Shown here: positions 32,574-41,176 of the stretch, one piece after another
How the letters are laid out: every line of letters begins with the position of its first letter
Position numbering within the stretch: position 1 is the first letter of the stretch
Origin: Haloarcula sp. CBA1129
Lineage (GTDB): Archaea > Halobacteriota > Halobacteria > Halobacteriales > Haloarculaceae
NCBI RefSeq assembly: GCF_008729015.1
Contig: NZ_RKSM01000001.1
Coordinates: 930,001-994,000 of the forward strand
Direction of reading: 5' to 3'
DNA: 64,000 nt
The notes under the pieces: model-generated
What the model saw: the letters and a program-made list of their open reading frames with translations, nothing else
What the model was told of the DNA's origin: nothing
Database searches by the model: none
Translations under genes and position numbers: made by a program

Positions 32574-33594
32574 CAGCTGCAGTCGCAGCCGAATCCTCCG
32601 ACGCACGGAGAGTTTCGAGGAACTCCTCGGCGTCGAGGGCAGCCATACTCCCAGTACCGGCCGATGTGACTGCCTGTCGATAGCGGGGGTCTGCCACGTC
32701 GCCAGCTGCGAACACACCATTCACGGCCGTACGCGCTGTCGGTCGACCAGCCTCATCGGGCTGCGTGACTATGTACTCGTCCTCGTCTCGTTCGACGGCA
32801 GTCCCGTCGAGGAACTGCGTATTTGGCGTGTGACCGACGGCGTAGAACACACCGCCGATATCGACACGCTCACGGTCGACATCGACGCCCGACTCAGCCT
32901 TCTCGATGGGGTAGCCGTCAGGGTGCGAGACGAGCGTAGCACCAGTCACGCCCTCCCCGGCTGACCCGTGAAGCGCCTCGAGCTCGGTGTTCCAACGGAA
33001 CCGAATGTCCTCGTGGTCTCGGGCGCGATCAGCCATGATCTCCGAGGCTCGCAGTTCTTCGCGGCGGTGAACCACGGTCACTGAGTCGGCGAACTTCGCG
33101 AGGAACAACGCTTCCTCCATTGCGCTGTCGCCGCCACCGACGACGAGTACGTCGTCGCCGCGGTGGAACGCACCGTCACAGGTCGCACACGTCGAAAGCC
33201 CGTTACCCATCAGTTCGTCCTCGTTCTCCGCGCCGACCCAACGGGCGCTCGCCCCCGTCGCGACGATCAGCGCCCGCGTCCGGAGCGTGTCACCGGACTC
33301 CAGTTCGAGTTCGAACGGTTGGTCGTCAAGCTGGGAATTGACGATGCGGCCGTGCTGGAACTCGGCGCCGAACTGCTCGGCCTGCTCCTTGCCGCGCTGA
33401 ATCAGCTCCATCCCACCGACGCCCTCGGGGAACCCGAGGTAGTTCTCGACGTCGGTCGTCAGCGTCAGCTGGCCGCCCGGCTGGTCGCCCTCGAGCACGA
33501 GCGGGTCGAGGTCGGCACGAGCGGCGTAGACCGCCGCCGAGAGCCCGGCAACTCCTGAACCAGCGATGACCAGATCGTGTGTGTCCATGCTCAT
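32560..33594 (-). CDS. trxB: Thioredoxin reductase
   Basis: NADPH- and FAD-dependent flavoenzyme that reduces thioredoxin. The FAD motif GSGVAG is at 12-17, the redox-active pair CATC at 136-139 and the NADPH site VVGGGDSAMEEA at about 153-164; the C-terminal FAD segment FAAGDVADPRYRQAV is present. ATG at 33594 directly follows the TAA of the thioredoxin gene (33595), so the two form an operon and the product likely serves that thioredoxin. Confidence 0.95.
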   Translation of the reverse strand: MSMDTHDLVIAGSGVAGLSAAVYAARADLDPLVLEGDQPGGQLTLTTDVENYLGFPEGVGGMELIQRGKEQAEQFGAEFQHGRIVNSQLDDQPFELELESGDTLRTRALIVATGASARWVGAENEDELMGNGLSTCATCDGAFHRGDDVLVVGGGDSAMEEALFLAKFADSVTVVHRREELRASEIMADRARDHEDIRFRWNTELEALHGSAGEGVTGATLVSHPDGYPIEKAESGVDVDRERVDIGGVFYAVGHTPNTQFLDGTAVERDEDEYIVTQPDEAGRPTARTAVNGVFAAGDVADPRYRQAVTSAGTGSMAALDAEEFLETLRASEDSAATAAVTSE

Positions 33595-33954
33595 TTATTC
33601 CGTGTACGCCTCGATGAGCGAGCGAAGCTCGTCCTCTCCTTGAAGACCGACGATCTCCTCGACTTGCTCGCCGCCAGCGAACAGGACGAGCGTCGGGACG
33701 CCCCGGACGCCATAGGCGGCGGCGAGTTGCTGATTGGCGTCAACGTCGACCTTGGCGACGGCCGCGTCGGTATCCGTGGCCAGATTCTTGACGATCGGTT
33801 CGAGCATCTGGCACGGGCCACACCAGTCGGCGTAGAAGTCGGTGAGGACGACGTCGTTCTCGGCGACGATGTCATTGAGTTCGGCTTCGTCATCGACGTA
33901 GAGCGGCTCGTTCGCGGGAACGTTGCCAGCGTCGGATGCAGTATCAGTTGCCAT
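33595..33954 (-). CDS. Thioredoxin, 119 aa
   Basis: Active site WCGPC at residues 44-48, followed by QMLEPIVKNLATD, and the cis-Pro loop GVRGVPTLVLFAGG. A disulfide carrier for cytosolic proteins. It is followed without gap by trxB. A large inverted repeat (33991-34037) with ACAATACT inside lies just upstream. ATG 33954 is used; GTG 33957 is the alternative. Confidence 0.95.
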   Translation of the reverse strand: MATDTASDAGNVPANEPLYVDDEAELNDIVAENDVVLTDFYADWCGPCQMLEPIVKNLATDTDAAVAKVDVDANQQLAAAYGVRGVPTLVLFAGGEQVEEIVGLQGEDELRSLIEAYTE

Positions 33955-33990
33955 CACCTGTCTCTAGGCTCCAGCACCAAATAAGAGTTT

Positions 33991-34037
33991 GGGTAATACG
34001 TACAATACTCCACAATATACTGCTAAGCGTATTACCC
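33991..34037. promoter_or_regulatory. Inverted repeat GGGTAATACG/CGTATTACCC with ACAATACT
   Basis: Perfect 10-base arms separated by 27 bases. Inside lie ACAATACT (34002-34009) and ACAATATA (34012-34019). It is 37-83 bases upstream of the thioredoxin ATG, so it overlaps that promoter. It is probably the binding site of a redox or sulfur regulator, perhaps the divergently read gene at 34108. Confidence 0.6.
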
Positions 34038-34107
34038 GAGTACGCTACTACGCGAGTAATAGCGAAAATCGCTACTGTGCCGACTTGTACGGGTGGAATG
34101 GGAGAAG

Positions 34108-34512
34108 TTAGCTTTCTGCACCGGGAGCCGGAGTATCGGAATGCTCGTACTTGGTTTCGAACTCTTGGATGAGCTGGCCCATCTTCGCGTACCAGTCGTT
34201 GAGCATCCGCTGCATGTCATCGGTGATCTTCGACGGGTCCGTCGGCGAGTAGACGTGGTAGTAGCCGCCCTGGTCGTAGTTGATTTGCTCCTTCTTAATG
34301 AACCCCGTCTGGAGCAGGCGCTGGACAGCCCGGTACGCAGTCGAGCGCTCCCGATGGACGCGCTCTGCGAGTTCATCAACGGTCAGCGGTTCCTCTGCCT
34401 CGACGAGCGCTTGGAAGCACTCCCTGTCAAGGTCCTTGAGCCCGTGGAAGCACTCCAGCAGCCCCTCACACTGCATGTCTCGACGAAGCTGTTCAGACAT
34501 CGAATCTGGCAT
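34108..34512 (-). CDS. TrmB-like winged-helix regulator, 134 aa
   Basis: ATG at 34512 (MPDSMSEQLRRDMQ). Contains CEGLLECFHGLKDLDRECF, then a winged helix PLTVDELAERVHRERSTAYR with recognition helix AVQRLLQTGFI and wing GGYYHVYSP. A C-terminal helix (DWYAKMGQLIQEFETKYEH) may dimerise. Three Cys/Met-containing N-terminal positions (C16, C21 and C33 region) could sense thiols. It sits inside the sulfur cluster and has its own inverted repeat (34555-34584), so it is the best candidate for the cluster's regulator. Confidence 0.8.
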   Translation of the reverse strand: MPDSMSEQLRRDMQCEGLLECFHGLKDLDRECFQALVEAEEPLTVDELAERVHRERSTAYRAVQRLLQTGFIKKEQINYDQGGYYHVYSPTDPSKITDDMQRMLNDWYAKMGQLIQEFETKYEHSDTPAPGAES

Positions 34513-34554
34513 TGTTATCACCTCTTCGTAGGAACCACGCCAATAAAAGAGTTG

Positions 34555-34584
34555 TGTATAGACTTCACAATCTCGCACTATACA
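34555..34584. promoter_or_regulatory. Inverted repeat TGTATAG/CTATACA before the regulator
   Basis: Perfect 7-base arms with a 16-base spacer that contains ACAATCTC. It lies 43-72 bases upstream of the ATG at 34512, at promoter distance. Probably an autoregulatory operator. Confidence 0.55.
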
Positions 34585-34660
34585 TGTGCTGCTTATACGT
34601 TGCACAGAGAATGGCACCGAGGAGTTGAATTGGTATCGTGATCGAAGAACGTAATCCCGG

Positions 34661-35659
34661 TTACGACGTCGTTAGCCGACACCACCGTCCAGTTTGGTCA
34701 TTACGCAACCGACAGACGGCAGCCAGAACGACAGCCGCGCTGACGAGGAATGCCGCTCCGAAGATCAGCGCGGTACTCAGAGTGTTGAGCAGTTCGATTC
34801 CATAGACGTTGCCGAGTTTGTTCAACGCAACTGCGATACTCCCCGCAAGCAGCATCGCAGCGAAATACCCCTTGATCTCGTCTTCATCAACAAGGTTCGT
34901 CGCCCCTGCCCCAATTCGAGCGCCGAGCGCACTCCCGAGCAACAGGAACCCGACGACGGGCAAAGCCACGGATCCCGACTGGGCGTAGGTGAAGGCCCCA
35001 AACGCGCCTGAGATGGTGATCTGGAGGATGTCAGTACCGACGGCGATCGCCGCAGGTACCCCAAGTCCGTACATCATCGCCGGCATCAACAGGAAGCCGC
35101 CGCCGACGCCGAGGAACCCGGAGAGAACACCGATGACGAGACCGACGGCGAAGATGATTGTCCCCGAAACGCGGATGCCGCCACGAAGCGACACCATCGG
35201 CGGGATGTGAATCGACTGGACACGGTCGGACAGGTCAGTTTCGGCGTCGCCATCGTCGTTGGTCTAGGCGTCACGGAGCGTGAACAATCCGACGGTAGCG
35301 AGCAGGCCGACGTACGCGACGTTGATGACGAGGTCGGCCATTCCAGTGGCTTCGAGGAAAAACACGACGTTCTTCCCGGCCTCGATGCCGATAGTCATCG
35401 CGACAGTCATGATGGCCGCGAGTTTGTAGTCGACCTGACCGTGGTCGCGGTGGCGGAGCGCACCAATGACGCTCGTCCCGAAGACGAACGCCAGCCCGCT
35501 CCCGACAGCGACCGTCGACGGGTACCCCATCACGAGCAGCGCGGGCGTCACGAGGAACGATCCTCCCATTCCGAAGAAGCCGAATAGGGTTCCGATGAGA
35601 AGGCCAAAGCCCACGAAGACGCCAGCCATCAGGAGGCTCATCCCGAAAATCTCCATCAT
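34661..35659 (-). pseudogene. TauE/SafE-family sulfite exporter, split by in-frame TAG
   Basis: One reading frame of 333 codons. The first 131 codons encode MMEIFGMSLLMAGVFVGF, GFFGMGGSFLVTPALLVMGY and VATVGLFTLRDA-like helices. Codon 132 (35266-35264) is TAG. The same frame then runs TNDDGDAETDLSDR and on through the second TauE half (LSGFLGVGGGFLLMPAMM). Both duplicated halves, each with the GG(G/S)F(L) motif, are otherwise intact. The family exports sulfite or sulfonates through eight or nine membrane spans. Either the gene is broken (probably TGG to TAG), the TAG is read through, or two halves are made separately (ATG at 35197). Confidence 0.8.
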
Positions 35660-35808
35660 CAGTCACCACCTACTGCGTTGAGTACGGTCGATTCAGCGAG
35701 TCTAGTGAGTGCGCCGTACCCAAAGTACAGGGAAATCGCTTGCAGAAAGACGACGCCGACCGTCGCTACGCCTTGGGTTGAGCCACTTAGCGGTTCGAGA
35801 CCGACCAT
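35659..35808 (-). CDS. DUF7512-family small membrane protein, 49 aa
   Basis: MVGLEPLSGSTQGVATVG, one hydrophobic helix (VVFLQAISLYFGYGAL), then TRLAESTVLNAVGGD. The LxxLSGxxQxVxxVG opening is what I recall of DUF7512, often beside TauE/SafE exporters. The stop overlaps the exporter's ATG (TGATG), so they are coupled; it may be an accessory subunit. An ACAATACT site (35902, read as AGTATTGT) lies about 95 bases upstream. Confidence 0.75.
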   Translation of the reverse strand: MVGLEPLSGSTQGVATVGVVFLQAISLYFGYGALTRLAESTVLNAVGGD

Positions 35809-35883
35809 CTCACGACACCTCAAACGGTATTGTGGATTTCATGGAATTCTACTCAACTCTGCGTAGCCGGTTACAGAACTTAA

Positions 35884-36243
35884 CAGCTATGGAACTATAG
35901 CACAATACTATTTGGAGCAGTACGCTATACGTTACGGGAATCAAACACCGCGTTTGACAGTATTCATCCAAGCAACGACATACCAGAAATCCCGCTACGG
36001 GAATTAGCGGCGCTCCAGCTGGCGCTGGAAAGCGGCTACTACGAACAGCCACGAAAAACCTCACTACGAGAACTGGCCGATCGGACAGCAGTCGCTCGTT
36101 CAACGTACGAGGAACACCTTCGAAAGGCAGAGAACAAACTCCTCACGAACGCAGGCCAATTCTTTCGACTCGTCACCGCGACCTCGACGGCAGACCCGTT
36201 ACAAGTCAGTGACCAGCAGGACCTCGAACACGCGGCAGACTGA
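35884..36243 (+). pseudogene. HTH-10 (bacterio-opsin activator type) regulator, 3' fragment
   Basis: The open frame after a TAA contains IPLRELAALQLALESGYYEQ and KTSLRELADRTAVARSTYEE, then HLRKAENKLL, the HTH-10 DNA-binding domain. There is no start codon and no N-terminal sensor domain. The last ~90 residues are intact. Probably the leftover of a cluster regulator. Confidence 0.75.
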
Positions 36244-36351
36244 TTACTGACAGCGGTGACGGCGTCTGCCGTTCCATGACGACCGACTCAGATCGAAGCG
36301 GGGGTGTTGGGTTCTCACGGAACAATTCCCGAATACACCACCTGAAACGGG

Positions 36352-37527
36352 CTACATGACCATCGCGCCCGCCGCGTATGCAAGGGCGAACGAGAGAGCG
36401 AACGAACCGGCCCACGCTCCAAGTGTCATGCCGATTTTCCGTGCGTCGACGGCGTCCCACCCGCCGACGGCCACACCACTTCCGATGATCGCACTGACGA
36501 CGATTTCGTTGAACGAGACTGGCACACCCAGCAAGACGGCCAGCTGTGCGATCAGAAACGAGGGAACGAGCGCGGAGATAGCGCGTCGCGGCCCTAGCGA
36601 CGAGTAGTCCTGCGCGAGCGACTTGATCATCCGGGGAGCGCCCGTCCACGAACCCGCAAGCATCCCCAAGCCACCACCGACCAGCACCACGACTGTCGAT
36701 ACCATCTCGATCTCCCCGAGGAGTGGAATCAGGGGCCCGACAGCGAGTCCGACCTGGCTACCGCCCGCGGAGAACGCCACGAGCGACCCGAGGGTAAGCA
36801 GCACACGCTGCAGCCCACCATGTTTGTCGCGACCGACGTCCCACCAGGCAACGGCAGCGACAGCCACGGCGACACTACCAGTTACGAGGAGCGCCGACAC
36901 ATGGCCGTCGGCTGCCAGTATCTGCTGTCCGGCTTCCCGTAGGGTTCCTGCGGAATTCTCCCCACCGAGAAAACTGAACTCGATGTTCACAAGGACAGCG
37001 GTGACGAGGCCGACGAGGACAGGAATACTGTACCGTTCAGGGATGTCAGGCCGGGGGAGGAGACTCGCAATTGCGTACGCGATCCCGCCACCCACGAACG
37101 GTGTCAGCACCCAGACCGCCGCGATCTGCTGATACTTCGCCCAGACCGGCGTCCCGCCAAGAGCGAGGCCAACGCCGATGACGGCACCGGTCACGGTGAA
37201 TGCGGTCGCAATCGGGTACCCGGTGATGATGCCGACCGCCATCAGGCCAGCCCCCAGCACTAACACAAGGATAACGCCAGCCACGGGCATACTCATCCCG
37301 CCGACGAGTCCATTCCCGACAGCTTGCGAGACGTTTCCGCCCTGCGTGACAGCGCCGGCGAACCCGAAAACACCGACCAGTAGCGCGGCTCGCATCGTCC
37401 CGATTGCGTTTGCCCCGACGGCGGGGGCGAACGGGGTTGCACCGCTCGATCCAGCGCCGATGACCCACGCCATAAACAGACTGGCGAGCGCTGCCCCGAT
37501 GAAGAGGGCGATGAGAGTGGAGTCCAT
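36352..37527 (-). CDS. PiT-family inorganic anion permease, 391 aa
   Basis: About ten membrane spans in two homologous halves, with GANAIGTMRAALLVGVFGF (first half) and the matching AFSAGGSQVGLAVGPLIPLL in the second. The usual GxNDxxN signature is degenerate (SGATPFAPAVGANAIG). PiT proteins carry phosphate, but members in sulfur clusters carry sulfate or thiosulfate (CysP type). The neighbours here favour a sulfur anion. It is the last gene of the unit 39757-36352, 15 bases after a YeeE/YedE gene. Confidence 0.85.
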   Translation of the reverse strand: MDSTLIALFIGAALASLFMAWVIGAGSSGATPFAPAVGANAIGTMRAALLVGVFGFAGAVTQGGNVSQAVGNGLVGGMSMPVAGVILVLVLGAGLMAVGIITGYPIATAFTVTGAVIGVGLALGGTPVWAKYQQIAAVWVLTPFVGGGIAYAIASLLPRPDIPERYSIPVLVGLVTAVLVNIEFSFLGGENSAGTLREAGQQILAADGHVSALLVTGSVAVAVAAVAWWDVGRDKHGGLQRVLLTLGSLVAFSAGGSQVGLAVGPLIPLLGEIEMVSTVVVLVGGGLGMLAGSWTGAPRMIKSLAQDYSSLGPRRAISALVPSFLIAQLAVLLGVPVSFNEIVVSAIIGSGVAVGGWDAVDARKIGMTLGAWAGSFALSFALAYAAGAMVM

Positions 37528-37542
37528 TGAGAGGGGGAGAAG

Positions 37543-38001
37543 TTAGTCGCTGCCCGCTGGGGCGGTTTCACGTGACTGACTACGGCTGCGCCAGTAGCCC
37601 TGAGCGTACGCGCCGACGAACATCCCGGCGAGTGCCCACAGGACAGTGATGTTGCCGACGCCGAGGCTCGCGTATGCTGCCCCGGGACAGATGCCGGAGA
37701 GCCCCCAGCCGACGCCGAAGATGGCGCCGCCGACGAGGACGTTCCGGTCGAACGGCTTCAGCCGTCGCTCGTAGGGATTCCCGGTGAGCGGCGCGGTATC
37801 TCGAATCCGGGGGAGCACCGCGAACGCGACCCCGGAGACGATGGCGGCGCCGAACATCACGAACGGCAGGCCGAGGTCGTCAAACTGGAGGAAGTTCAGC
37901 ACGACCTCCGGGCGCGCCATGTGGCTGAACCCAAGTCCGAACCCGAAGATCAGGCCGCCGACGAAGATTAGCGGCTTGAACAGCGGATGTCGGTCGCTCA
38001 T
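37543..38001 (-). CDS. YeeE/YedE-family (DUF6691-like) membrane protein, 152 aa
   Basis: ATG at 38001, overlapping the end of the preceding gene by ATGA. Four membrane spans, with the motif GVGWGLSGICPGAAYASLG: the conserved Gly-Cys-Pro-Gly that lines thiosulfate or sulfur transport paths in the YeeE family. It pairs with the longer YeeE/YedE gene upstream; together they would form the complete duplicated transporter. Confidence 0.9.
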   Translation of the reverse strand: MSDRHPLFKPLIFVGGLIFGFGLGFSHMARPEVVLNFLQFDDLGLPFVMFGAAIVSGVAFAVLPRIRDTAPLTGNPYERRLKPFDRNVLVGGAIFGVGWGLSGICPGAAYASLGVGNITVLWALAGMFVGAYAQGYWRSRSQSRETAPAGSD

Positions 38002-38555
38002 GGGCTCACCCCCAGCGCGGCCACGATCTGGGCCGTCCCGATCGCCACGGTCAGGAACGTCACCACGCCGACGAGCGAGGTCTTCGACGCCGAACCGACG
38101 CCACAGACGCCGTGGCCCGATGTACAGCCCTTGCCGATCCGAGTGCCGATGCCGACCAGGATACCGCCAACGAATAGCCGCCACGGCTGGACGTCAGTCA
38201 TCCAGAGCGTGACTCCGGCGACCTCGTACAGCTGGCCGGTCGTTCCGGGTTCGTACAGCGAGCTCGTGACCACTCCAGACTGGAACGTCGCGGCGAAGGC
38301 TAGTCCGCCGAGGATAATGCCGGCCGTGAAGACGAGCCGCCAGTCCCGCGAGGCGACGTATTGCTGGAACCGCGACTGGCCGGACACGTACGACAGCGTC
38401 GACTCGAGGAACGTGCTCGCCCCTGCTGGGATGCCCGTCCCGAGATAGATGACGACGGTGCCGAGTCCGACAAGTAGCCCACCGACGGCGTACCGGCTGA
38501 TCCCGTTGGGGAACAGCTCGGCGGCGAGCTGGAGCGGGACTGGATCAGTCACCAT
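37998..38555 (-). CDS. YeeE/YedE-family membrane protein, 185 aa
   Basis: Membrane spans near residues 22-42, 75-95, 120-140 and 160-180, with GIGTRIGKGCTSGHGVCGVG, the family's Cys-containing signature (GxGCTSGHG). In bacteria such proteins import thiosulfate and work with TusA-like carriers; two TusA genes are in this cluster. It follows the rhodanese fusion gene by 8 bases. Confidence 0.92.
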   Translation of the reverse strand: MVTDPVPLQLAAELFPNGISRYAVGGLLVGLGTVVIYLGTGIPAGASTFLESTLSYVSGQSRFQQYVASRDWRLVFTAGIILGGLAFAATFQSGVVTSSLYEPGTTGQLYEVAGVTLWMTDVQPWRLFVGGILVGIGTRIGKGCTSGHGVCGVGSASKTSLVGVVTFLTVAIGTAQIVAALGVSP

Positions 38556-38563
38556 TGTCGTCG

Positions 38564-39757
38564 TTAGTCACCCGCGAGCGACTCCTGGCTCGCCGCGCAG
38601 TTGTTGGGGCCGAGTTCGAGCGTGAACGCTTCCTCGTCGTCGACGGCGTTCTGCCCGAGATTCGTCGCGATGATGTCCTCGTAGTTGGCCGGACGGGGCG
38701 GCATGTCCGAGAGGATCAGGTCGGCGAATTCGTCCTCGTCCATCGTGAGCGCGTCCATCTCCTCAACGAGCTCGCCGATGGGCGCCGTGTAGGTCCCATC
38801 CGCGGCGGGCTCGGCGGCATCGCTGAAGTGCGCGCCCCCGATCAGGGTGTCGTCGGGCAGCGTCAGCACGCGCTCCTGCAGGGACTCGTAGAGCATGCGG
38901 GCCGCGTCCGGTGCCCCATCGTCACCCTCCTCGAGGTCAGGGCGGGCGACGCTCTCGATGAACAGCCCGTCACCGGTCGCGAGCAGGCTCCCGTCGACCA
39001 GGTACGAGGTCATCCCGGTCGTGTGGCCGGGCGTGTAGACGGCTTCGATGGTGGCGTCGCCGACCTCGAAGGTGTCACCGTCCTCGGCCGTGGTCAGCTC
39101 GTCCGCGTACGTGACGCCGCGGTCGACGGCCTCCTCGGGAATGACGCCCTCGACACCCTCGTCGTCGAGGGCACGCACGCCCGAGATGTGGTCGGCGTGG
39201 ACGTGGGTGTCCAGCGCGTACTGCAGGTCGACGCCAAGTTCGTCGGCGTCCTCTAGGTAGCGGTCGGTGAACGCCCGCAGCGGGTCGATGATCGCGGCTT
39301 CGCCGTCATCGTAGAGGAGGTAGCCCAGACAACCCGAGGACGGGCGCTGGTACTGGAGGAGCGTGCCCACGCCGTCGTAGTCGGTGACTTCGACGGTCTC
39401 GTAGATGCTCGCCCAGCCATTCATGCCGTCCTCGAGGTGGTTGACGTCGTACCCGCGCTCCGCGAGCGTGCCCGCGACGTACTCGCTGGCGCCGCCCTTC
39501 GCGCACAGGACGGTCACTTCCCGGTCGTCGGGAATCTGGTCGAGGACGTCCTCGTCAATGTCGTCCTCGAGGAATTCGAAGTACGGGACGTTGATCGAGA
39601 TGACGTTCTCGCCGTCGATACGCCACTCCTCGTAATCGGATTGCATGCGTGCGTCGAGGAGGGTAATGTCCTCGCCAGCGTCGATGCGATCCTTCAGCGT
39701 TTCTGGCTCGACCGACGCGACTTCGACGTCGGGAGTCGGGAAGTCATCAGCATTCAT
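38564..39757 (-). CDS. Rhodanese-metallo-beta-lactamase fusion, 397 aa
   Basis: Residues ~10-120 are a rhodanese domain with the active-site loop CAKGGAS (Cys 85). Residues ~130-340 are a metallo-beta-lactamase domain with the metal ligands THVHADH (184-190) and PGHTTGMTSYLVDG further on. This matches persulfide dioxygenase/rhodanese fusions that oxidise glutathione- or coenzyme-bound persulfide to sulfite, although haloarchaea use gamma-Glu-Cys instead of glutathione. ATG at 39757 is preferred over the in-frame TTG at 39766. Confidence 0.9.
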   Translation of the reverse strand: MNADDFPTPDVEVASVEPETLKDRIDAGEDITLLDARMQSDYEEWRIDGENVISINVPYFEFLEDDIDEDVLDQIPDDREVTVLCAKGGASEYVAGTLAERGYDVNHLEDGMNGWASIYETVEVTDYDGVGTLLQYQRPSSGCLGYLLYDDGEAAIIDPLRAFTDRYLEDADELGVDLQYALDTHVHADHISGVRALDDEGVEGVIPEEAVDRGVTYADELTTAEDGDTFEVGDATIEAVYTPGHTTGMTSYLVDGSLLATGDGLFIESVARPDLEEGDDGAPDAARMLYESLQERVLTLPDDTLIGGAHFSDAAEPAADGTYTAPIGELVEEMDALTMDEDEFADLILSDMPPRPANYEDIIATNLGQNAVDDEEAFTLELGPNNCAASQESLAGD

Positions 39758-39802
39758 TTTGTGCAATCACTTCTACCGGCCGGATGTACAAAAGCATTTT
39801 CA

Positions 39803-39829
39803 TAGTATTCCCCTAGATGAACAATACTA
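39803..39829. promoter_or_regulatory. Inverted repeat TAGTATT/AATACTA with ACAATACT
   Basis: Perfect 7-base arms, 13-base spacer, containing ACAATACT at 39821. It lies 46-72 bases upstream of the fusion gene (minus) and between it and the divergent TusA gene (plus, 40003), so it may control both. Downstream (39880-39940) are short GTATTAGGGGTATTA-type repeats. Confidence 0.6.
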
Positions 39830-40002
39830 CTCGGAGGCAGATACACCAGATATCCTCAATTCACCCGAATTCGCGGTATTAGGGGTATTATACGGAGTTA
39901 CTACCCCAACTAGTAGTTTGTAGTAAGCACAAGAATCGACAATCTTTTAGTCGGGTAGGAGGTATTGTGCAATAGCTCCAATACAGGCGGAGCAGATAAC
40001 CA

Positions 40003-40248
40003 ATGAGTGCTGAATACGACATCGCTGAGACGCTCGACGTGAAAGGTGCATCGTGTCCGATGCCTGTGGTGAAGACGAAAGGCGCCATCGACGACCTCGC
40101 CGGCGGCGAGGTCCTCGAGGTGCTGGCCACAGATTCGGGCAGTATGAGCGACATCGACGGCTGGGCCGACGGTACCGAGGGCGTCGAGCTCGTCGACCAA
40201 GAGGAAGGCGACGACGTGTACAAACACTACGTGCGCAAGACGGAGTAA
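40003..40248 (+). CDS. TusA-family sulfur carrier, 81 aa
   Basis: MSAEYDIAETLDVKGASCPMP: the conserved CPxP with the persulfide-carrying Cys at residue 18. Then VVKTKGAIDDLAGGEVLEV, the typical TusA beta-alpha fold. It shuttles persulfide sulfur between enzymes. First gene of a plus-strand operon with the DsrE-like gene 2 bases downstream. Confidence 0.95.
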   Translation: MSAEYDIAETLDVKGASCPMPVVKTKGAIDDLAGGEVLEVLATDSGSMSDIDGWADGTEGVELVDQEEGDDVYKHYVRKTE

Positions 40249-40250
40249 CG

Positions 40251-40823
40251 ATGAGCACGGACACACCCGACGCGTCGGCCGACGACGCGCCCTCGCGTGC
40301 GGAGCTGGCTGCCCGCGTCGACGAACTGGAGGACGCGCTCGCAGAAGCCACCAGTGACGACGACGGCAAGAAGATGAGCATCATCGCGACGAAGGGGACG
40401 CTGGACATGGCGTACCCCCCACTCATCCTCGCCAGCACCGCCGCCGCCTTCGGCTACGAGGTAACCGTCTTCCACACGTTCTGGGGGCTCGAAATTCTCC
40501 ACGAGGAGCGCTCGAAGAACCTCAAGCTCAGCTCCGTCGGCAACCCCAACATGCCCGTGCCGAACGCCGTCGCGGCGCTCCCGGGTATGGACCGCGTGAC
40601 GACGAAGATGATGGAAAAGAAGATCGCGGATAACGACACCGCCACCATCGAGGAGCTCATCGAGACGAGCCTCGACATGGGTGTGGAGTTCCAAGCCTGT
40701 CAGATGACCATCGACCTGATGGACTACGACGAGGATGACTTCTACGACGGTGTCACCACGGGTGTCGGCGCTGCCACCGCCCTCCAAGACATGGCCGACG
40801 CCGACATCCAGCTCCTCGTCTAA
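40251..40823 (+). CDS. DsrE/DsrF/DrsH-like protein, 190 aa
   Basis: After a ~45-residue acidic, helical lead, the DsrE-like domain begins KKMSIIATKGTLDMAYPPL, then ILASTAAAFGYEVTVFHTFW and ELIETSLDMGVEFQACQMT. The Cys in FQACQMT is the conserved position that receives persulfide. Works with TusA carriers. It starts 2 bases after the TusA stop. Confidence 0.92.
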   Translation: MSTDTPDASADDAPSRAELAARVDELEDALAEATSDDDGKKMSIIATKGTLDMAYPPLILASTAAAFGYEVTVFHTFWGLEILHEERSKNLKLSSVGNPNMPVPNAVAALPGMDRVTTKMMEKKIADNDTATIEELIETSLDMGVEFQACQMTIDLMDYDEDDFYDGVTTGVGAATALQDMADADIQLLV

Positions 40824-40829
40824 CCTCCG

Positions 40830-41051
40830 ATGAACAAACTCGAGAATCCGATTTCCCAGATTGTCGAGGCCGTCACGGAGTCGGAGGACGTCGAGCCAGT
40901 CACACTCGAGCCGCCGCTAGCCGAGGTCGTTGATCCGGATGCAGTAGAAACGTTAGTCGAGGATTCGACGGCGTCTGACCTCGAAATTCGATTCGAGTAT
41001 CATGGTCATGACATCCTCGTCGACGGCAGTGGTCGTGTACAGGTCGACTGA
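40830..41051 (+). CDS. HalOD1-domain protein, 73 aa
   Basis: MNKLENPISQIVEAVTESED, then PPLAEVVDPDAVETLVEDST and LEIRFEYHGHDILVDGSGRV, matching the HalOD1 output domain found in haloarchaeal signalling proteins. Here it stands alone, six bases after the DsrE-like gene, so it is part of the operon. Role unknown. Confidence 0.8.
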   Translation: MNKLENPISQIVEAVTESEDVEPVTLEPPLAEVVDPDAVETLVEDSTASDLEIRFEYHGHDILVDGSGRVQVD

Positions 41052-41176
41052 AGCAGACAGAACTTTTCTTCTGTAGCGGTATCCCTCCGACAGCCACTCC
41101 AGCAGCTGCGTTTGATTTCAACGAGCAGGTCCGGAGAGACTGTCGTAGCAGGAGTCAGCAGAAAACAGTGATTGCG

